Assembly: GCA_019648995.1 (NCBI GenBank)
Contig: BLXT01003909.1
Span: 736,021 to 779,507 of the forward strand
Source: Plakobranchus ocellatus
Taxonomy: Eukaryota; Mollusca; Gastropoda; Plakobranchidae
Length of the DNA stretch: 43,487 nt
Direction of reading: 5' to 3'
Shown here: piece by piece, positions 12,201 to 24,403 of the stretch
Layout: the number at the start of each line of letters is the position of its first letter
How positions within the stretch are numbered: position 1 is the stretch's first letter
Position numbers and translations under genes: made by a program
Notes under the pieces: model-generated
What the model saw: the letters and a program-made list of their open reading frames with translations, nothing else
What the model was told of the DNA's origin: nothing
The model's database searches: none

Positions 12201-15200
12201 ATCAGGATCATTAACTCACAGTGTGACTGCAAATCTGTTAGAGTCATTTTTTCCTACTCTTTTTCAAATAATTTTTAAAAAAGAAAATGGAAATGGCAAG
12301 AGTGGGGGTAAACCACAAGAAAAGGGAGAGAGAGAGAGAAACAGAGATCAAGTCAATTAAAATTTCATTTTTTTTTTAACCAATAGTTGTTGGCAAAACT
12401 GAGACTACTTCAGTGCTTGTATCATTACAACATTCTTTTGTGATTTGGATGCATTATTGGAAAAGAATAGCTTTCATTGAAATGTATGTTTTATTTCTAA
12501 TTAGGTTTTTAGACATAAACATTTTCTGCAAAATGTTCTGAATTTCTAATTTATGATCCTGACAAAAGAAATTCCTAAAAGCATACCTTTGTTGGATTGT
12601 ATAACTATTTCATAGGAAAATTAAAAATACAAAAGGAGAGTTAATCATATATATGGATGCAATGTGTGTGTTTACACATTTTGAAACATTTATAAGTATG
12701 ATTGTTAACATTGTTGTGCCTGTATACATATGTATATGTGTAAGATCTGTCTTGTTTGATCCCTTTTCTTGTCTTTTATTATATTAGCTGAGACAACAAT
12801 AAAATGTTTAAAATATCAATACACCAGTGTATAAAATTATGGTACCAGTCATATACTATAAACTTAGAGAACTGTTGGTAGAAATTGTATCATAAATATA
12901 AACAATGGCATATTTTTTTCCAGAGAGAGATAAAAACAATGATGTCTTGTGGACATGGGCATATCCCGCCATAACACCTGAACAGAGAGAATTTTTAATT
13001 TCAAAATCTTGCTTGGGCACAGACAATCCACTGCCAGTCAACTTTGTGTATGGGCAATGGAAAGAGACTTGGTATTATATCTCTGTTATAGATGTCGATG
13101 ATGGAAATACAGCCCTTCCCCAGGTATCAAAGGATTCTAACATTTTTATTATAAAATGTATAAAAACCACACAGCTTTTTTTTTGTCAATTAAGTTTGTA
13201 GTGCAACATTAATTTACATACAAGAAAATCAAAGGAATTAAGCTTTTACATATTGAATTGGTTTCCTTATCTTTTGAAACTTTTAGCCATTTGTAAGGTT
13301 ACAAGTCTTGATCATTTCATAATTACGGCAAAGTCTGCAGTGCATATATCTGTTGCCCATACATTATTATGTTTTTAAGTCAAATTAAATGAGCCATAAG
13401 CTACAAGCTTCTTATTCTGTAGCATTGATAGTAGGCAATATTTACTACAGGTAAAATTACTTAAAAATGTATTTTCTGTCCCATTATTCATAACAAGTGT
13501 TTAAAGTTGTCAAAAAGCATTGTAAAGAAAGAAAATAATATGAGCCTATTCTGTGTTTCCTTTTTCTCAAAACTTACATGTGACATGTGACTGATTTGGA
13601 CTGATCTCAAGAGGTATTAACTGGACTTTGCAGATATTTTTGAGTGCGTTTGCTGCTTGCTCTGTGCTTGTTATATTTATCCACCATAGAAATGAAGGCA
13701 CATTTAATGTTAATGGCTTTTTCCTGTTCTTATTAAATTCTGCAGCTCACCCAATTTGCCATGGTGCTATTATGTAAAGACTTCAATCCTGAAAAGTACT
13801 CAGTGCTGTGTAAACTTTTTGGGGGACAGTATCAACAGACAGGCAGTGCAGCTGCTATGTTAGAGAGATATTTGTCAGTCCTCACTCGTGGTACCTGCAA
13901 CAGTGATGAAAATGGAAAATTCTCAGTCAATGATTACGGTGCTAAAGAGGCTTATGCGAAAAGTCAGATAAAAGGTAACACTGTTTTGAAACTTGCAAAA
14001 ATGTAATTTAACTGAGCTATGAATGAATTAAGCTTCAGGCACGAAAAAATGAGACTTAGTGCATTGTAGTTCTGCCTATGCTGTATAATGCACTCAAACC
14101 TAGTTTGAAAGGTATACCTTGTCTTTATATTTCAATGAATGTGAATAGTATTTTTAGTAACGTTAAATATTTCTATGGAAATCTGTAAATGATTATCATG
14201 CTTGAGTGTGAGCAGTTTAAAAAAAAATACCTGAACAAAAACTTTGCTATCATGAGGCATGTAATTTAGGTCAAAATTGTTCTTAAATATATGGAGTATC
14301 ACGTTTAAAGACATTCCAAAAAACCAGTGTATTCATCTCATCAATGCTTCAAAATTTTTGACACAAAATGTGACCTATACTCCCTGCTTTTTTTTTTTTT
14401 AAATAAAGTGCATGCATAAAAAAAGGCACAATTTCTAAGGTATAACTACCTCAATTTCTTAATCCTGAATGGAAATTCCTTAAGGTCACGTGCGACAGCC
14501 TCATGTAGGGGGCTATAAAGGGGTGTAAGGGTCACATAACCGATTTTCAAAGGTGTTGAAATTCTGAAAGATTATCCATTTCTCAACATATCTGCACTAC
14601 ATTTTTGTTCCAGAAGCACCCCTAACTATTTTTTACATAATTTTGAAAACTGTTACCAACTTTGTATGTCAAAAATATGTTGCATCACAACAGAAAAATG
14701 ACCGCTTTAGCACATCATGGAAAACTTGCACCCCTATTCTAACCATAGTTTGATGTATATCAATGGAACGATCTACTTTTCAGGGACACAGCCGTTCCAA
14801 CCCTAAAAGCAGGTGAAGGACATATGAATTTATCATGATTTTTTTCTATAGTCCATTTCACGTTTTAATTAGTCTCTTAGATCAGCTGGTAGCCTCGTTT
14901 TACCTCCCGCAACCTGACCTGTCACCGATGACTTCATTTGCATGTGAACTCTGACGTAGCTTGCAATCTCATTGGTCTTTATTTTTATGGCCTACTGAAA
15001 CTGGGGCACTGGGTCAGAAGAGTTCTGGAGGCGCAAAAGCTCAAGTGTCCTAACTTGTGTTATCATATTGAAAAACATAAAACAGTATTTTTCTTTAGCT
15101 GCAGTTTCGTTTTGTTTTTGTGAGGCTATATTACTTAGATCTAAGCTGCAAAAGTTATCAAGTCCACCTTGATTGCATACACCGCTAAAGTCAAAGAGCT

Positions 15201-17932
15201 GAAACAAAACAACCTAAACTTAGATCTAGCATGTTTTTTCTGCAATAACCTGTAAATCATATAGTTTGTAGTGTTTTATTTCTATCACCATGGCAAAACG
15301 CAAAGCCAGTGTGATGCAATGAAATAAACAATTGGCAGAGCTCGGAAAAAGAGATGTATCGATCTGGGCATCCAAAAAAAGTAAATAATCTTGTTTTGGC
15401 ATTGTGATTCTAGTGAGATGAGACTAGTGATAATATATTGTGCCTATGGTACAGCTAAATGGGCTAGTGTGTAAATTAGGTCACCCAATAACAATAACAT
15501 AGTAATTCTGTACTCAAATTTCTTCCGAAAACATTTGGTGGTGAATTATTGTAACATTACATTAACGATGTCCATATACAAATTTAGAATGGGAAATAGA
15601 TTGTATCTATGTTAGAAAGGGGATCAATGCCTTGTTGCAAATTCACACAGAAAAACTATGCGTTTTTTCCTCTAAAATATAAGTTGAAATCATTGAGATT
15701 TTAGTCCATTTTCTTTGAAGTGAGTCATTATTATTATCTTTGAGATTTTAGTTGATGTTGCTTTGAAGTGAGTCATTATTATTATCATTGCATTATGAAA
15801 TTACAGTGAATGGGAAGATTCTTTGACTGTGCCTGCACCTAGACCCTCTTCACCTGCTGCTGGACCCTCTTCACTCGTTTCTGGACCCGCCTCATCTCTT
15901 GCTGGATCCTCATCATCTCTTGCTGGATCCTCTATATCTGCAGCTGGACCCTCTTTATCTGTAGCTGGACCCTCTTCATTTGTAGTTGGACCCTCATCAT
16001 CTGAAGCTGGACCCTAGCTGGACTTTCTTTCCTAATTACAACAGGGCCTTCCTCACTTGTGGCTGGGCCTTCTTTGTGTTTTCTTACTCCCCTTTTAACT
16101 TTGCCTTGTCTTTCTTCACCATTATCTGAGCCCCTCTCACCCTCAGCTCAACCAACTCGATCTCAGAAAAACATTGCTGTCATGAGTCTAGAGGAGAACC
16201 GCCACTACAACATCAATGTGAGAGAACAATCATGGACGTTTCTCAGGTGGGAAATCTCGTGTTGCAGCTTTCTTGCAGCACATGTGCATCCCAGGCACTA
16301 GAAGTGAGGGTCAATAAAGAAAAGAGCAAAGGGATGAGTCTGAAGTTAGAGGTTTTCTGAACTAGCTGCAACTCTGTGGTGGCCTCTACTCTTCCTTCAA
16401 AGCAGGAGGAAGGATCTGTTTATACAGTACACAAAGCTGCTGTACTGACTGCCTTTCTTTGTGTTTTGGGATCAATTATTTAAGATATTTCTGCCAAAAC
16501 AGCAACATGTCAGCCCTACACCCTAAAACATTCAATAAAATTGCAGATAGGCTTTTCAAGGAGCAAGACAGAGTTAGCAGCATTGTTTTTGAAGAAACGG
16601 TCGCTAAAGTACGTCAAGAGCATGCAAGACGTTGCGGCATAGACATTGATGGTGAAATGGTTTTGGACATAGCTGTCAATTACGACGGTATCTGGCTGAA
16701 AAGAGGCCACCAGTCACATATTGGCATTGGCTGGGTTATTGACTTATTGACAGGTCTGATGATTGACTTTTGTCAGGTGTGTGCTACTACAGGCAATATC
16801 AAGAGGCAAGTTCATCCTGATATCTCTAGGCGCTGGCTAGAGACACATAAGGAAGAAGGTTGTGACAAAAATTTTGATGAGACCTATGGTATGATGGAAG
16901 TAAGAGTGGCAGAAATTTTATGGTTGAGATATGTCACACTCGTGTCTGATGGGGACTCCAAGGCCTACAACAGGATCTGCAAGATTGCCCCATATGAAGA
17001 GGCACAAATTGAAAAAGAGGAATATCTGAACTGTGTAGGCAAGCGGCTAGGGACAGCATTGGTGGCAGACTGCTCGTAAAGAAAGATAACTGTTAGTGGG
17101 AGAGGTAAGGGCACACTCACTCAAAAGGTATTCGTAATCTTAGCATATACTATAGCAGGGCGATGAGATCAGCACCAACCACCCATGAGAAGCAAAGAGC
17201 TGTTGTTGCCTCTCTTTTCCATTGTTATTCTACGGACGGCAACCCACAGCACCAATTTTGCCCTGTAGGAAAAGACTCTTTCTGTTTTTACTAGAGTGCT
17301 CTTGCAAAGAAGGAAACACCTGGTCCTCACAGTGTGCACATACACACACCGCTGAACAGGAAACTGTTGCACATCTATATAATATATTTATCCAGTTTAT
17401 AAAAGGCTGTCCCACCCTGCCCTAATGAAGAGATGCCAGCTGGTTGCTGTACAGAATGCAAATGAATCCCTCCACAATGCCATGTGGAGCAAGTGTAGCA
17501 AAGAAAAATTCTACACTAAGAGAACTGTCAGAATTTAGTGCTGATCCTGTCTGGGCACACAAAAAATTGATGATGGAGGCCTATAGTTTGGTGACAGGCG
17601 CAGACTCAACAAGATTGGCTAGATAGAAGCAGCAGAAACAACTTCATGACAGCCAGTATGCTGCAAAGAAAAAAATGGTGAAAAGGCGGCAGCAAAGAAA
17701 GGAGGCTTGTAGAAAACTGCTTGCCGAGCTAAAGGAGCCAGGCATACGGTGCTGGCATTGTCTATAATGGTAGACTTTGTTTTCTCTTTTTATTTTTGGA
17801 CATGTGCCCTTACATCTACAATGCTTGTCAAGCGATTCACTTGAAACTTTGCATAAGCTAGCCTGCATGGTGTTCTTGGTTTTGTCGAGAGCTTTTTTTG
17901 ATTGCATGCATTTTCTTTTTTTTACAATTTTT

Positions 17933-17977
<45 letters not shown>

Positions 17978-17995
17978 ATATAAAGTAGAAAAAAG

Positions 17996-18040
<45 letters not shown>

Positions 18041-21000
18041 ATTTGTATAAAATATGAATAAGTTGCTTTTCATAAATGCCTCTGACAAAATGTTCATATT
18101 GGTCATAAAAAATGATTCATCTTTTTAGAACGCAAATCAGTACTTTGGATTTCAAATAATAAAGGCCTACAATCTACTATTTTGATCCAATATGGCGGCC
18201 AAAACAAATGGTTTCCATGGCAACCTCACACTGCAGTTATTTTTTCACCCAAACACTATTTTGGAAGACAAAACTTACCTTTTTTGAACAACTATAAAAA
18301 AAAAAAAATCACCCTTTTCTGCTGCACTTGCCCTTGAATGATCTAGATTTTGTGGATGGCTCAGTTGAAAAGGCCTACACTTTTTAAAATTTTTTTTTTT
18401 CACTCTTTAGTATTTCAAGGATATGACCATTTATTTATCCAAATAAAAAATGTAAATGCATTAGGTCAGTCTTTTTCATCAGTAATGTGAATAGCATTCA
18501 CTTTTCTTATTTAAAGTTGCAATGTGCACGTCTTATTAAACTATTGATGATAATTATGTATTTTTATTTTGTTTCAGTCAATTTTTACAACCCAGTGTAC
18601 TCATTGCTAAAAATTAAATTTTACCCATATCAAACTTGCAATCATAATTTGGACTGTTTATTTTCAGAAATCATTCAAACATTTGGAGTGGAGACTATTT
18701 TGATGTATACAGCTATTCTTTTGAAAAAGCGAATCGCTGTTTATGTACCACCACATTCTCTAAAGACTTTACTTGATTACACACGGTAAATATTATCAAT
18801 TTCTTTTCTTTTCTTTTTTTTTTTTAAGTTTATAGTAATCTTAAAGATTTAAAAAATGTATTTATCTCACAATTTCTGGATTGCTTTGTAGTATTTTGAA
18901 CAAATTTTGATTTGTTAAATTTTAAGCTTTTTTGTATGGGGAGTCCATGCTGAAATGCTACACTTTTAAACAAATTGACATACACTTTTAGAGAATTTTG
19001 AAGGGAAATTAGATTTTTTTTTAAAAATGTCTATATTGATAAGTCTCTTTGTAAAATTTATTTATTTATTTATTTAACCAAATGAAGATACTGTTCAATA
19101 TAAAACACCTTGTTAATGAAGTACAATATCTGTCACACTGCATTTCTTTTGGCTACAGAAAATAGACTCTGTAAAAAGCATCTTTACAAAGTTTTGTATT
19201 GAGCTTGCATTCAATATACAGACGAAAAAAGAATACCGCATATTTCCCCCCTTTTTTTAATGCAAAAGTAAATGACATTTGTTCTCAGTATGATTTTAAA
19301 AAAAGACCTTTTACAGCAAAACCAGCATGAAAATATCAGCATAATCATGACAAATCGTTACTTTTCAGCTCCAAATTCTTTAATAATTTTTGGGCTGAGC
19401 AAGCAATTTTAGACAGTCATTAAATGCTGAAAAATATACTGTATCTTTTATCTCCATACCTTTTTTGCATCGCATTTTATAGAAACTTACAAATGTGCAT
19501 ATTGCTGCTAAGAAGGCAAGCTTGATTTACATCACTGTAGGATGAAGCAAACCTTTTGGCGAGCTTTCTTTGCAGAACAAGCTTTTTCTTTGTAAAAGAC
19601 CCCCATTCAAATATTCTTTTAAAGTTTGAGTCTACTCCATAAAACAGGATAATATGCCATTGCTTCTATAAAAGGATAAGAGGATCATTTAAATAGGAAA
19701 TTTGACTTAAAATCAGTGCAGTGGCTTAAACACATGTTTAACGATATTAAGGTTCTGAAATCTGATTTAGTATTCTTCCATTTGGATGCAAAATTTGTCA
19801 TTTTTGAAAAATCACCCATTTCAGATTCTTTCACTTTCGTAAGGTGATGCTGAAAAAAGAGCTTTCAACAGAGGATGTGCAATAAATTTAAATGATACTT
19901 AACATACTTAAATGGTATTGGTTTTGAATTGAAATTTTGAAACAGATCAATCCCTGCATTTGCATGGCATCGACAAAACTGGAATATTCTTCATCCATAT
20001 GTTCAACTCACAGAAGAAGAGATAGAAAATCTTCAGACTTACTCACATTATGTTGCTGGTTTTACTGAGGCTGCTATAGAAGGAAGGTAACATATTTTTC
20101 GTATTTTTTGATTTTCCTTCCTCAAATTTTTAAAATAATTTCTTCACATTAAACTTCATGGTTTTTTGTAATAGGAACTGCATTGCTGCTTGTTCTGTAT
20201 TGGCTAATGGAAAAAAATGTGCTGTGAACCTCAGATGAAGTTAACAAACATGATACTTGTTGGCTTGCTGTCTAGTCATGGAGTTTCAGTTGAATCTGAA
20301 AATCAAAATGTGATTGGCCTTATACGTGATCTCAGAACCCTGTGTAATTCATGTTAAGGAGCAGTCTCTCTATGTAATTTAAATTTTGAAGTGTGAAAGA
20401 CGATTCTGGAATTTTAAAATTTCAGCAGTGAGTATCGGCCCCTACCTTTGTAGTGCAAGATGTTAGGACCCAAAGGTTTTTGGTAGAATGTGGTGTCTAC
20501 AAAAAATCAGAGAAATGCATTTGTAAGAAATGACGCAATGAACGGGTAATGAAAGAAAAAGATCCTTTTTTTTTTTTTCGAAGTTTTTGGTGGCTACTCC
20601 CCCTTAATATGGTAAAAAAAAATATGCGCTAAATTTGTCAAAAGTGTTTCCTCACTCTCAGTCATTTTATTCAATCTTTTTTCTCACCAGAGATGAACTA
20701 TATGACATTTTTGTTAATGTTCCAAACAGCCAGATTGTCATTGCTTCGCATGCAAAAGGTTAGTGTCAGCAATGTTATTGTTTGAGATTTTGGCTTATTT
20801 CAATCATTTGAAACCTTATTGATTAGAATATTTTTTTCAAATAAACAATCATATTTTGGGTATTTAGGCTATTACCTATGATGTGGTTGTGTATTTACAT
20901 TTAACTGTCACCTTTCATGTCATTTTACGTTAACATGTATATCCTTGTGCACGGTGAGTTAAGTGATTTTGCATTATATATATGTGTCCATGCATATGTG

Positions 21001-23172
21001 TTAATATGTAAGCAATACTGTACTTTGTATTTCAATTTGTGGTAGTGCTTACACACAGGATTATGATCTTTAATAAAGGAGGAAGGTGTGAAACAAAAGA
21101 ATGTAGCATTAGCAAGGTAANNNNNNNNNNNNNNNNNNNNNNNNNNNNNNNNNNNNTTCCTTTAATATAGATGTTGATTATTGGCAATTCTTGTTTTCGA
21201 CAAGTATATATATATATATACCATGTACAATTTAAGTCACAATTTTTTTTATTGTGAAATCCATCTATAAAATTGCACATTGACATTGAAAAGTGGGTAA
21301 GGGACACACTCTCTGTACTTAACTCACAAAATGCTTTGATATCCTTTTTTGAAGAATAACGTAATACATTGTAAAAAATTAACCTAATCAGAACCCCTCC
21401 GCCCCAAATTTATGTAGATGATATCCCTCCCTGTACGTGCTTCAATTCAAGAAAATGACATGGTGCAAGATTACTACAGAGAATGTGGGAAGGCTGGGCC
21501 TATCTGTATCTTACGTCTTTAGATCAAAATCTAATTTAATGCTGCATTGAAGTTGCAAGTAAATTATAAGAATTTTGAAGGTGATGAGGGATAAGTTGTA
21601 AACTTTTTTAATGGTATTTTTTCTTTCATAATGCAAAATAAAAGATTGTTTTGAATATACATACATTGTACAATATGATCTAGCAAAGCATGAGAATTGT
21701 TTTTGTTTAAAGTAATCTCATTTATTGTACCTTTGTGGATGATTGTTCTTGATATCTATCAGTTTTTGTTTTTGAAACAATAAATTATTCCAAGGATCAT
21801 GACAACTTGTAAACAGTTTTGCTCCTGTTTTGTTATTGTCTTACATTTTTTTTTTTCAGATTCTTTATCGATGGGAAAATTACACAAAGACATTGCATTG
21901 CTAATGGTAGCAAAGGCAGAAGATGACAGCTTATCAGATATTGACGTTATCACGGTAAAAGGAGAAAAAAATTTATCTAACAATTAAGGCACATCGATCA
22001 CACAATGCAAATTGTAATCAATCTAAAAGAATTACAAAACTGTTCATCCTTTTGTAGAAATAACATTTTTATACATTTCTTTAGGCAAAGAAACATTAAT
22101 TTGTTTTTTTTTTAGCCCTTACTGTTGCAATTTAATTTACTTCTGCTTAAGTTTTAAAACAAATGAAGAGACCAATAAAGGAGGAACATTTCCACATCTC
22201 TTATTGCTGTTATATTGTTGTGTACAACTTCTAATTTCTATTAGTACTTGGCAATTATTTTTCTATTCACTTTTTTATGACTGAATGATTTATGTGACAG
22301 CCATCAAAATTTTATCTTTGTGTTGTTAGCAACAGTAAAAACTGAGAAAAAAAATTACAAGAAAAAAATTACAAGGCAATGTTAATCTGATAATGATATG
22401 GTTCTCTTTCTAGCTGTGAAGATTGTTTTTGATTGTTTCAATGTCTTCTACATTTGAGTGAAAAAGGAAAAAAATTTGATTAGAAAACAAAGCAATAGCA
22501 GTTGTAGAATTTATTAGAATTTTTTTTTTCTAGTGTGTGGTATATGAGTAAACCCTCAATGAAGCACAAAGATTTCAGCTTTTTTTTTTGAACCATATTA
22601 TAGCCCTCATGCTTTTTAGCATTTGGCTGATTATTTGAAATCTTTAAATTAATTAAAACAGTAGTTGTGGCATTTTTTGTATGCTTTGTCTTGAACATTT
22701 TTTTTAGAGAAAATTAATTTAATGTGTAGAGCTTAATTGGGAGGTTGATAATGATATGCAATAAAATGATTCATTCAATGATATCTTTTCTAAAGTAATA
22801 CAATTTGTGGAAAAGACAAACACATGCCTATTTCCAATAACCAAACAAATCAAAATTGACTGATGGGGACCATGTTTTTAACTTAAGTTTACACAGGTCT
22901 AGCCAAAAACAAAGCTTGGTGACTTATTCATGCCTCCACACAAATATTTAAGCCAATTTGTCAAATAGAGGTATTTATTATTCTTCTCAATTCAGGAAAT
23001 TGCCACTAAAACTCAAGAGCTGCTGAATAATTTGAAATCCCTCGCTACCTTGGATGAAGAGAGCGGCAAGCCATCTCTTACATTGGAAACCTTAAAAGAG
23101 AGAAAAATGCCACCTGCCACAGAAAATTTCCTGTTCAGCCTCGCTGCATCTGAGGGCTTTGTAAAATTATGA
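9190..23172 (+). CDS. DENND10: DENN domain-containing protein 10 (FAM45A), complete, 8 exons
   Basis: DENND10 is a small DENN-fold protein of late endosomes, known as a subunit of the Commander endosomal recycling assembly and reported to act with Rab27. Exons: 9190-9229, 12924-13123, 13746-13974, 18668-18785, 19946-20086, 20691-20758, 21860-21954, 22996-23172. All junctions are GT-AG, every phase agrees, and the product is 355 residues against 357 in human. Landmarks: AAGIIERDKNNDVLW around 9-23, KDFNPEKY at 91-98, LLKKRIAVY at 174-182, AWHRQNW in exon 5, VAGF, MGKLHK at 270-275, and PPATENFL at 336-343 just before the terminal FVKL. No frameshift or lost motif is seen, so the gene appears functional. 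Introns 1, 3 and 4 carry duplicated or transposed material; intron 6 (20759-21859) contains an assembly gap that does not touch coding sequence. Confidence 0.96.
9490..10757. repeat. Nested A-B-B'-A' duplication in DENND10 intron 1
   Basis: Unit A (about 9490-9757) and A' (about 10500-10757) share blocks such as CCCATTTTCGGTAATACT-like, AAGCAATAAAAAACA and the order CTAGGGT, GGCT..GATTTTT, TTACAAAG, TAGTGAC..TTACA. They are direct repeats about 1 kb apart and clearly diverged. Between them lies a separate tandem pair (B and B'). The order can arise from two nested direct duplications. No terminal inverted repeat or coding sequence was found. Confidence 0.8.
9921..10370. repeat. Tandem duplication of a ~230-bp unit (B, B')
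   Basis: The two copies (about 9921-10152 and 10153-10370) share ATCCAGCCTTGTTTACTT, AATTGCCTTGTTGCACAATA and the following TTATTTTTAGGTTTTT, plus GAGGCTACTGAGG and AAAAGAAAACTAACAGCTA. They are much more alike than the outer A and A' pair, so this duplication is probably the younger event. Confidence 0.92.
15690..15800. repeat. Two-copy tandem repeat, ~52 bp
   Basis: Two successive copies of a unit containing TTTGAGATTTTAGT and CTTTGAAGTGAGTCATTA followed by TTATTATC lie inside the transposon, just upstream of its coding remnant. Confidence 0.85.
15823..17766 (+). pseudogene. Broken Mutator-like transposase (animal 'Mutator-like transposase domain' type)
   Basis: The best-preserved part is an open frame of 206 codons at 16459-17079. 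It contains VNYDGIWLKRGHQSH, GIGWVIDLLTGL, a CxxC-like FCQVC, HPDISRRW, LVSDGDSKAYNRIC, EKEEYLNCVGKRLGTAL: the DG(T/I)W..RGH, DGDSKA and KRxGTAL landmarks of Mutator-like transposases found in many invertebrates. After the stop at 17077-17079 homology continues in shifted frames: GRGKGTLTQKV near 17100, NESLHNAMWSKCSKEKF near 17460, and a Lys/Arg/Gln-rich tail ending at the TAA near 17764-17766. At least two frameshifts and internal stops show it is dead. The upstream Ser/Pro/Ala/Gly repeats (15840-16018) may be its N-terminal linker. Confidence 0.85.
15840..16018 (+). repeat. Short-unit tandem repeat coding for Ser/Ala/Gly/Pro
   Basis: Variants of GCTGGACCCTCTTCATCT recur about eight times in one frame, giving repeated (A)GPSSS and AGSSS peptides. 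They stop at a TAG where the frame breaks; a similar GTGGCTGGGCCTTC continues at about 16057 in another frame. This looks like a disordered linker encoded by the transposon. Confidence 0.85.
17939..18035. repeat. Two (TA)n microsatellites with a short (TG)n tract
   Basis: A (TA)n run at 17939-17967 passes into (TG)n to about 17976; a second (TA)n run occupies 18001-18035. Both are within the transposon's 3' non-coding part. Confidence 0.97.
19440..19720 (-). pseudogene. Decayed copy of GALNT7 exon 6 with flanking intron, in DENND10 intron 4
   Basis: This stretch matches 2620-2975, the GALNT7 exon at 2743-2919 plus intron on both sides, in the same orientation as the parent. Shared blocks include CTCCATACC..TTTTTGCAT and ACAAATGTGCAT from intron, then CCTTTTGGC-like, AACAAGCTTTTTCTTT-like, CCCCATTCAAATATTC (followed by three changed bases) and TAAAGTTTGAGTCT from exon, then GGATCATTTAAAT-like intron. 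One 41-bp stretch has 37 identities. The copy has lost about 40 bp of exon and the region of the parental splice donor. Intron is included, so this is a DNA-level duplication, not a processed retrocopy. It cannot encode a working exon. Confidence 0.88.
21121..21156. other. Assembly gap (36 N)
   Basis: A run of 36 undetermined bases lies in DENND10 intron 6, about 0.36 kb after exon 6 and 0.7 kb before exon 7. It does not interrupt coding sequence. Confidence 1.
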
Positions 23173-23741
23173 ACTCATCATCTTATTCTGATAGAAACTT
23201 TGTATATCAAATTTAGCGAAACTGAAACTTGTGATAAATAGTAATTAGTTTCATGATGGTGGAAGGATGCAAAAGATCTTTCCGATTTCTCGACATATCC
23301 ATGTTTCAATTTGTGCTGGTTACCATGGTTATATTCTGAACTGATGCATCTATTACAAAACTAATTGCTTTTGTGCCTTATGAGATAAACCTAATGAGAC
23401 AGAGGTCACTTGTGAGTTATTCTCTCGTAAATTCATAAATTTTAAGAAGCATCTAAAATAATATGAGTAGGTTTTGTAAAAAAGGACTGTTTAAGAAAGT
23501 TTGACATTCAGAATCAGTGCTGACTAAAGTCCTTATGTTTTACTGTCATGAACACCATGTTTTTTTAAAAACAAATTTGACCCAGTTCATATCATGTGAA
23601 GATGATAGGGGTCTCACAACAATTTGATATATGTATGTTATAAATGACTGTATAGTCGATGAAGGAAAATTCAAAATAACAGGTGACATCAATTGATATT
23701 TTTTGGCTGTATTATTTATGTAACTCAATGGCATTTTCAAT

Positions 23742-23747
23742 AATAAA
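23742..23747 (+). terminator. Poly(A) signal AATAAA, DENND10
   Basis: AATAAA lies 570 bp after the DENND10 stop codon in an AT-rich 3' UTR. It is the best canonical hexamer on this strand close behind the stop; an earlier cleavage site with a variant signal is possible. Confidence 0.55.
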
Positions 23748-24387
23748 ATTTTTAAGGAATGTAAATTTGTGTCATTAATTCTCAAATTTCAAGATAGCAA
23801 GTTATTGTTTGAAATCTCCTTGATATGAAATATTCATGTACCGGTAATATTAATCATATAAGAAAACAAAACTCTTGTATTTCTTTCACAAAGGATGTGA
23901 ACTGCTAGACTTCATCCAACTTCACAGAAATTGCAAATGCTTATAAAAATAGACTGAACAACTACAGTCTAGCTCCATGCCTGGCAAACTGAAGTTAGAT
24001 CAATACATCGATTCAAGTCTTTACTCTGGTGACTTTAACTTAGATTTGAATAGTTGACTAGACTACAGAGATTAAGACTTCTAATATAATAAATTAGAAC
24101 AAGAAAAAAATAAATTTATCTGACATAGATCTCTCTTTATTGAGGCTCTCAAGGTAGGCAAGTAAATGCCACAATTTCTGCACTTTTCTTTAAAATTAAA
24201 GTTTGAAATTATGAATATTTCAAAATAGATTCATAAAGTGTAAGTCATTAGTTCCTGCCTTAGGCGATACAGAAACAAAAACTAAGAATAAAAAAATGTC
24301 TTAGGTTTTGAAGCAAATTAAAAGTCGGACTTTGTGGTTATAGGAAGCAATGACTGCTTTGTATAAAATCTCTTTGATTGATTTATA

Positions 24388-24403
24388 TCTAGATCTAGAT
24401 CTA
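24388..24403. repeat. TCTAGATC-type palindromic word, exemplar copy
   Basis: Here TCTAGATCTAGATCTA forms a perfect run of the 6-bp unit AGATCT/CTAGAT. Related words occur throughout the non-coding parts of the window, including 24990, 25231, 26876, 29582, 29675, 29724, 37385 and 39586-39609. They are too short and regular to be ordinary transposon remnants. Confidence 0.7.

Larger units (their letters stand above)
14484..18333 (+). mobile_element. Decayed 3.85-kb DNA transposon with TTAA-type flanks
   Basis: The element lies in DENND10 intron 3, in the same orientation as the gene. Its left end is GGTCACGTGCGACAG directly after TTAA (14480-14483). Its right end is the inverse of GGGCAAGTGCAGCAG, followed by TTGA (18334-18337). 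Aligned from the first base the ends match at 11 of 15 positions, and the flanks differ by one base, fitting a mutated TTAA target duplication. It encloses a broken Mutator-like transposase gene. TTAA targets are typical of Kolobok and piggyBac; the transposase is not piggyBac-like, so Kolobok is the best guess. Ends were matched by eye. Confidence 0.7.

Noticed and set aside
12905-13201. Open frame starting at ATG 12905, in frame with DENND10 exon 2
   Set aside because: The ATG and the next codons are the polypyrimidine tract and acceptor (TTTTTTTCCAG) of intron 1. Exon 1 at 9190 gives a better N-terminus.
19440-19720. Processed retrocopy of GALNT7
   Set aside because: The copy contains intron sequence on both sides of the exon and no adjacent exons or poly(A) tail.
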